From Candidatus Obscuribacterales bacterium (GTDB lineage Bacteria; Cyanobacteriota; Vampirovibrionia; Obscuribacterales; Obscuribacteraceae), in the NCBI GenBank assembly GCA_019752635.1, contig JAIELX010000053.1, positions 1 to 64,000 of the forward strand: 64,000 bases of DNA. Direction: 5' to 3'. A program made the position numbers and the translations under genes. The notes under the pieces were generated by a model. It saw only the letters and a program-made list of their open reading frames with translations, had not been told where the DNA came from and searched no databases. Each line of letters begins with the position of its first letter. Within the stretch, counting starts at the first letter, position 1. Of the stretch, positions 60,153-64,000 are shown one piece after another.

Positions 60153-61235
60153 ATGAAAACTAGTCGGCTCGGACCGAGTAGTTGCACGCGCAGCCAGCGT
60201 GGTTCGCTGGGGGTATTGCTGTGCAGCTTTGTATTCATGGGAATACTCGGCATCGGCGCGTTTGCGGCTGATGTAAGTCACAATGTCACGGTGAGGTCGG
60301 AGCTACAGAACGCTGCGGATGCAGCTGCCATGGCTGGTGCGCGCGCACTGATTAATGAGGATACGGCACCGCTGGCTGAGTACAACGCACTGGAGGTGGC
60401 CAGAATCAACAGCGCTGACGGCAAGTCGGTTACAAACGATGAGACCGGCAGCGTTAGCATCGATTTTCCGCCGCCGGACGCTAATCAAATTGGCGTTTGC
60501 AAAGTAACTGCATCGCGCGAAATTAAGAACTGGCTCAGCTCCGTTTTTGGTCACCCGACGGACACCATCACCGCCGTGGCAACAGCAGCGGCTTCCCAAG
60601 CGGCCAATCGCATCAACGCGAACATGCTATTTCCTGTTGCCGTGAGCCTCGATGCCGGTCCTGAACTCAACAAATCAAACGGAAACACCGATCCGCAGTA
60701 CGCTAACTACAAGCCGCTGAAAGACCTCAAAATCGGCGACAGATTCAAGATGTATTTAAACTCGCAACAAATCAAGAACGCTTGCTACACATCCTTCAAC
60801 TCGAAGAACACGAATGCAAGCTGGTTATCCGATGCGGTGGACATGTATGCAGGCATCACCCCCCCTCAGCCGAATTTCATTCCCGAAGCTACGGCCGGAG
60901 ATACCATTTTCCTGCAGAACGGAACGGCCACCAGCGTTCTAGGGAAAGAGCCTCGGACGGGTCATTTGACAGACAGAGACATTGTCGTCATGCCTGTAAT
61001 CACCGGCAAGGCAGAGATGAATCAATCCCGAACCCTCGTGGGATGGATAACGGTAAAACTGGAAAGTATCAAGAAGGAATCCGGAAGCGGGTCGTCGGAA
61101 GTGTTGACCGGAATACTGATGAAGTCTCCGCTGAGAGGGCACCCCGGCGATTTGCCATCGACAAATGACAATCAATGGGATCAAGCGCTCGAGCAATTTT
61201 CGCCTAGCATCGTTCACCTGATCTCGTCGCGCTAG
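60153..61235 (+). CDS. TadG-like Flp pilus-assembly protein
   Basis: 360 residues from ATG 60153, with GAGGAG ten bases upstream. An in-frame TTG at 60120 is rejected. RSQRGSLGVLLCSFVFMGILGIGAF forms the characteristic N-terminal membrane helix of TadE/TadG-like proteins, directly followed by VTVRSELQNAADAAAMAGARAL, the family signature. The remaining 270 residues are extracytoplasmic with a strand-rich fold. It works in tight-adherence pilus biogenesis or a related secretion apparatus. The TadE-like partner is at 55155, separated by the histidine kinase and regulator genes. Confidence 0.82.
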   Translation: MKTSRLGPSSCTRSQRGSLGVLLCSFVFMGILGIGAFAADVSHNVTVRSELQNAADAAAMAGARALINEDTAPLAEYNALEVARINSADGKSVTNDETGSVSIDFPPPDANQIGVCKVTASREIKNWLSSVFGHPTDTITAVATAAASQAANRINANMLFPVAVSLDAGPELNKSNGNTDPQYANYKPLKDLKIGDRFKMYLNSQQIKNACYTSFNSKNTNASWLSDAVDMYAGITPPQPNFIPEATAGDTIFLQNGTATSVLGKEPRTGHLTDRDIVVMPVITGKAEMNQSRTLVGWITVKLESIKKESGSGSSEVLTGILMKSPLRGHPGDLPSTNDNQWDQALEQFSPSIVHLISSR

Positions 61236-61249
61236 GCGATACAATTCAA

Positions 61250-61282
61250 AACCACGCTTCGTCAATTGAACGAGGCGTGGTT
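61250..61282 (-). terminator. Terminator between convergent genes
   Basis: A 13-bp stem AACCACGCTTCGT / ACGAGGCGTGGTT (one G-T wobble) with a 7-base loop. On the minus strand it is followed by TTTT, ending the repeat-protein gene at 61309. On the plus strand it lies 15 bases after the TadG-like stop and may work in both directions. Confidence 0.8.
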
Positions 61283-61308
61283 AGGTTCCAACCACCGGCG
61301 CGCCTCTT

Positions 61309-62175
61309 TCAATTTACCGTGGACGCCTTCTGCAAAACGTTTTGCAGTTTTCTCAATCGAGAGACATCGTCACCGGGCAGCGCTGTTCCAAACACATATT
61401 TTTCCAGGCGCGACAAGCGCATTTTTGTATCATCCTCCGAAAAGCTACGCTTAAAGAACCGAAGCTCCAGTCGAACCAGAGCCTGTTCCAAGGGCGGAAG
61501 CGAATCAATATCCGGTTTAGTCGTAGCCAATGGCCGACCTGTATTCGGTACAGCAGGTTCTTCCCAACCGGACGGACTGATTAGCGACGATGTGGCACTC
61601 GTGTCCTCCGGACTGATTGAACGCAATTCCGGCTGAACAAATCCAGCGGTGACGGCGGACGCCTGTGGGGGAATTTGCCCGGGCGGTTCGACAAGGACAT
61701 TGTCACGACTAACTCTTCTCGTATTGCGAGGTACCAGCAAGGTGTCCGCATCAAGAATACTCTTCTTGCTATTGCGAGGTACTAGCAAGGTGTCCACATC
61801 AAAAACGTTGTTTTTGTTACTACGTGGTCGCAACAAAGTATCGGTCCACGATATCGGAGTCGAAGCACCTCGCGGCGCGACGGTGTATCGAGGCACGATA
61901 ATATCAGTGCTATGAACGTTGTCCGTAACTGACTGACGCGGCACAGCCGTGTGAACATCCGCCATGCCTCTGGGAACTAGAATTCCGGGCTCATTCTCGG
62001 AAGGAATGCCGGGATGAGGAACCAGAATTGAGCCCTCTTCTTCCACCAGCCGACGCTTCTCTTTGTACGGCTGCCGTTTTGCTTGTGCGACATCCGGCGT
62101 GAACACGACCGCGGATATGATGCTCAGTAGCATCACTGTCCCCGCACATAAAATCTTGCCGGTTCGCAAAACCAT
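61309..62175 (-). CDS. Exported protein with VPRN repeats
   Basis: 288 residues. The signal peptide is about 1-31 (ending VAQAK). The middle (60-165) is made of irregular repeats around an LLVPRN core, including two close 20-residue copies (DVDTLLVPRNSKK and DADTLLVPRNTRR). The corresponding DNA repeats lie at about 61725-61810. The C-terminal 55 residues (LEQALVRLELRFFKRSF, then RLSRLEKYVFG) look like a small helical RLxRLE-xx-vFG module seen repeatedly in exported proteins of cyanobacterial relatives. Role unknown, possibly envelope-structural. Codon use resembles the neighbours. Confidence 0.78.
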   Translation of the reverse strand: MVLRTGKILCAGTVMLLSIISAVVFTPDVAQAKRQPYKEKRRLVEEEGSILVPHPGIPSENEPGILVPRGMADVHTAVPRQSVTDNVHSTDIIVPRYTVAPRGASTPISWTDTLLRPRSNKNNVFDVDTLLVPRNSKKSILDADTLLVPRNTRRVSRDNVLVEPPGQIPPQASAVTAGFVQPELRSISPEDTSATSSLISPSGWEEPAVPNTGRPLATTKPDIDSLPPLEQALVRLELRFFKRSFSEDDTKMRLSRLEKYVFGTALPGDDVSRLRKLQNVLQKASTVN

Positions 62176-62521
62176 TAAAAGCTGGCCCCCTAAGCCTATA
62201 TTCCCGGCGGATTTTTCATCTTACCGCGTTCTCAAGACCTATGCCGGGTGAAATCTAAGTACCCCGAAGACAAACCGAGCCACCAGAGCCAGGGATCGCC
62301 GCCGAAGCCCTTGCCGGAAGACGTTTGCGCGAATATCACCGTTTGGCCAGTCGGACAGGATTGGCAAGTCGGAAAATCTCGAGAGAATCTGACAGAGCTG
62401 GCCTGGTGCGCCGGACACGATCGGTCGAAAAACTTGCCGCCCTTTCTCCACCGTTCAACTATACTTATTTGGTTGGCGAGTCCAACAATCGCAAGCACCG
62501 TCCCCATTATCGGACTACTAC

Positions 62522-63721
62522 ATGCCGGAAACATTGCATATTCCACCCGGAATCAACTACGAATGCACCGGCTGCGGCACTTGCTGCAGCGGCTGGGCGG
62601 TTCATATGACAGCAGAGGATCATACGCGCATCGCGTCAGTCGACTGGGGCGCGCTGCATGCGCCATTCAAGGGGAAGGTGCTCTTCAAAGAGCTGCAAAA
62701 GTACGAAAAAATGATCAGTCCCTATACACACAAAATTCGCTCTGATGACGGCACTTGCCCATTCCTGGTGAACAAGCTGTGCTTCATGCACAGCACGAAC
62801 GGAGCTGAGTTCAAGCCATCCATTTGCCAGTTGTTTCCGTATTGCTTCACGGATACGCCAACAGGCACGTACGCAACGGTTAGCTTTGTCAGCGTTGGCG
62901 CAGTCTACAACTCCGGCAAGGCGCTTGCTGAGCAACGCGACTATCTGGAGAAGAAGCTTGCAGACTTCCGCGCCGTCTTTCCCGGCTACAAGCCAGACTG
63001 GTCAAAGATTCAGCTCACAGCCGGACACCCGCTAACGTGGGACGATTATCTCAAGCACGAAGAAGTTTTACTCAGCATTCTAAGCTCGGACGAAGGCAAC
63101 GTAATAGATAAGCTACGAAGATGCAGCGACTACTTGGTAGAGCGCGTCAATCAGGTGACCGCACCGGCGAACAAGCCAGCAGCCGACGAAGGTGCCATGG
63201 GACTGAACAAGCTCGACCGTCACATCCTCGCCAATTTCCATCGTATGTATTTTCCCGCCAAAGGACGCAAGATTAACGAGAAGGGATTGAACACCTTTAA
63301 GTTCTGGTTTGGTGTCATATTCAATACCAGTACGGTGTTTGAAGTCCCGCAGCAGTTTTACGCAATCGACCAGCTTCGCGAGTTTCCCTTTCCCAATGAC
63401 AAAGAAGTAGACGACATCTTCACGCGCTATGCCTACTCCCATGTGTTCGGCAAGAAATACTTCGGTCCCGGTTTCGGCGGACTGACTGTAATAAGCGGCT
63501 TCCACCATTTGGTGACAGTAATAATGCTCGCTCGATTGCACGCTCGCGCAATCGCAAAAGCGCGAAATGCCCCGATTGTGAGCTTGCTCGACGTGCTTGC
63601 GACGGTGCGCATGCTTGAGACCCAACTAGGCGAGACAATGTTCAGCCAGGGCAGCACGAACACTGTTGAGGTCTTGCTCCAAAGCGGCAAGCGTGCAAAG
63701 CGATTCCTCAGCATCGGCTAA
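62522..63721 (+). CDS. YkgJ-type cysteine-cluster protein
   Basis: 399 residues. The N-terminal third carries the family cysteine pattern: Cys15, Cys18, Cys21, Cys22 in YECTGCGTCCSGW, then GTCPFLVNKLCFMH and KPSICQLFPYCF. These form a zinc or iron-sulfur site. YkgJ/FliB-related proteins are often linked to metal binding or protein methylation, but the function is not settled. The C-terminal 270 residues are helical with no recognised domain. The ATG at 62522 gives MPETLHIPPGINYEC. An overlapping frame at 62248-62745 is a shadow. Confidence 0.82.
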   Translation: MPETLHIPPGINYECTGCGTCCSGWAVHMTAEDHTRIASVDWGALHAPFKGKVLFKELQKYEKMISPYTHKIRSDDGTCPFLVNKLCFMHSTNGAEFKPSICQLFPYCFTDTPTGTYATVSFVSVGAVYNSGKALAEQRDYLEKKLADFRAVFPGYKPDWSKIQLTAGHPLTWDDYLKHEEVLLSILSSDEGNVIDKLRRCSDYLVERVNQVTAPANKPAADEGAMGLNKLDRHILANFHRMYFPAKGRKINEKGLNTFKFWFGVIFNTSTVFEVPQQFYAIDQLREFPFPNDKEVDDIFTRYAYSHVFGKKYFGPGFGGLTVISGFHHLVTVIMLARLHARAIAKARNAPIVSLLDVLATVRMLETQLGETMFSQGSTNTVEVLLQSGKRAKRFLSIG

Positions 63722-63919
63722 AAATATTAGTCTTAGATTGCCACGACAATTTCACAAATTTCTGCTTGGGGCAAAAACACGCTAAACAGCCTGTTCTTTA
63801 GCCCCGAGAGAGCTTGACTACGGCATTTATTTCCTGTAATGTTGGCTCCTGAGACAAAAGATCTATTCAGATTTCGGTTCGAGCAATTGCAAATGTGGTC
63901 CTGGAGATCCATACATTCG

Positions 63920-64000
63920 ATGATAAAGAAACTTGCCCAACTTACTATGGCATCTGCAATCGTTCTTTCCGTAGCCAGCCCGGCGCTAGCGCAGAATGCG
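63920..64000 (+). CDS. Start of an exported protein, cut by window edge
   Basis: ATG at 63920 opens 27 codons that run off the window. They form a clean signal peptide, MIKKLAQLTMASAIVLSVAS followed by PALAQNA, with probable cleavage after ALA. GGAG at 63903-63906 is a somewhat distant RBS. The mature part is not visible, so no function can be proposed. The 198 bases before it hold no other gene and must include its promoter. Confidence 0.7.
   Translation, partial: MIKKLAQLTMASAIVLSVASPALAQNA

Noticed and set aside
62248..62745. 165-codon plus frame overlapping the YkgJ-type gene
   Set aside because: Its second half is a shadow of the cysteine-cluster gene, and the first half has no conserved pattern or RBS.
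1..64000. tRNA, rRNA, insertion sequence or phage integration features
   Set aside because: Intergenic regions were scanned by eye for T-arm motifs, terminal inverted repeats and transposase motifs, and none was convincing. A covariance or profile search would settle it.

Overview
The window is one stretch of a bacterial chromosome with long, closely packed genes on both strands and roughly balanced GC. No rRNA, tRNA, phage, transposase or CRISPR array was seen. The gene mix is a GuaB3-type IMP dehydrogenase relative, an MglA-type GTPase, several eukaryote-like Ser/Thr kinases, Tad-type pilus pseudopilins, many secreted Gly/Pro-rich proteins and an EF-hand/calpain-like protein. This best fits a diderm with a large genome near the non-photosynthetic Cyanobacteriota (Melainabacteria, Obscuribacter-like). 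That placement is inference; no marker gene in the window fixes it.

Layout. 1-2.6 kb: a secreted glycine-rich repeat protein cut by the window edge, divergent from an exported patatin. 2.7-7.2 kb: a minus-strand envelope operon with a Gfo/Idh/MocA dehydrogenase, a hexapeptide acetyltransferase and a DegT aminotransferase overlapping by a few bases, then a large membrane protein. This looks like an acetamido-sugar nucleotide pathway. 7.3-10 kb: an exported hydrolase behind a zinc-ribbon/kinase/receiver fusion. 10-15 kb: unknown genes, a HAD phosphatase and a predicted pseudokinase. 15.2-20.1 kb: a PBP4-type carboxypeptidase, then the most striking locus: two paralogous histidine kinases with complementary losses (one keeps the phospho-His, the other keeps the ATPase), an MglA GTPase and a NarL-type regulator.

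20-34 kb: secreted or membrane proteins, a leucine-rich-repeat/TPR gene split by a frameshift, class I fumarase, a Tat-exported flavoprotein, a NERD protein, a ferritin-like protein and a hydrolase fused to a thioredoxin-like domain. 34-41 kb: tyrS and leuS head to head, a glycolipid-binding-domain gene and a rhomboid-like membrane protein. 41-46 kb: two large minus-strand proteins with papain/calpain-like C-terminal regions, one of which appears catalytically dead. 46.5-54.6 kb: a CapD/WbpM-type sugar dehydratase, HtrA protease, GuaB3 and a 940-residue kinase with a helical-repeat region. 54.7-61.2 kb: TadE-like and TadG-like proteins flanking a PAS histidine kinase and an OmpR-type regulator, with two decayed genes and a hairpin-rich region between. 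61.3-64 kb: a repeat-containing exported protein, a YkgJ-type cysteine-cluster protein and the start of a further exported protein.

Taken together the window is dominated by envelope construction and signal transduction, with repeated duplication and decay among the signalling genes. Many starts were set inside the longest open frame using Shine-Dalgarno position, signal peptides and overlaps with neighbours.
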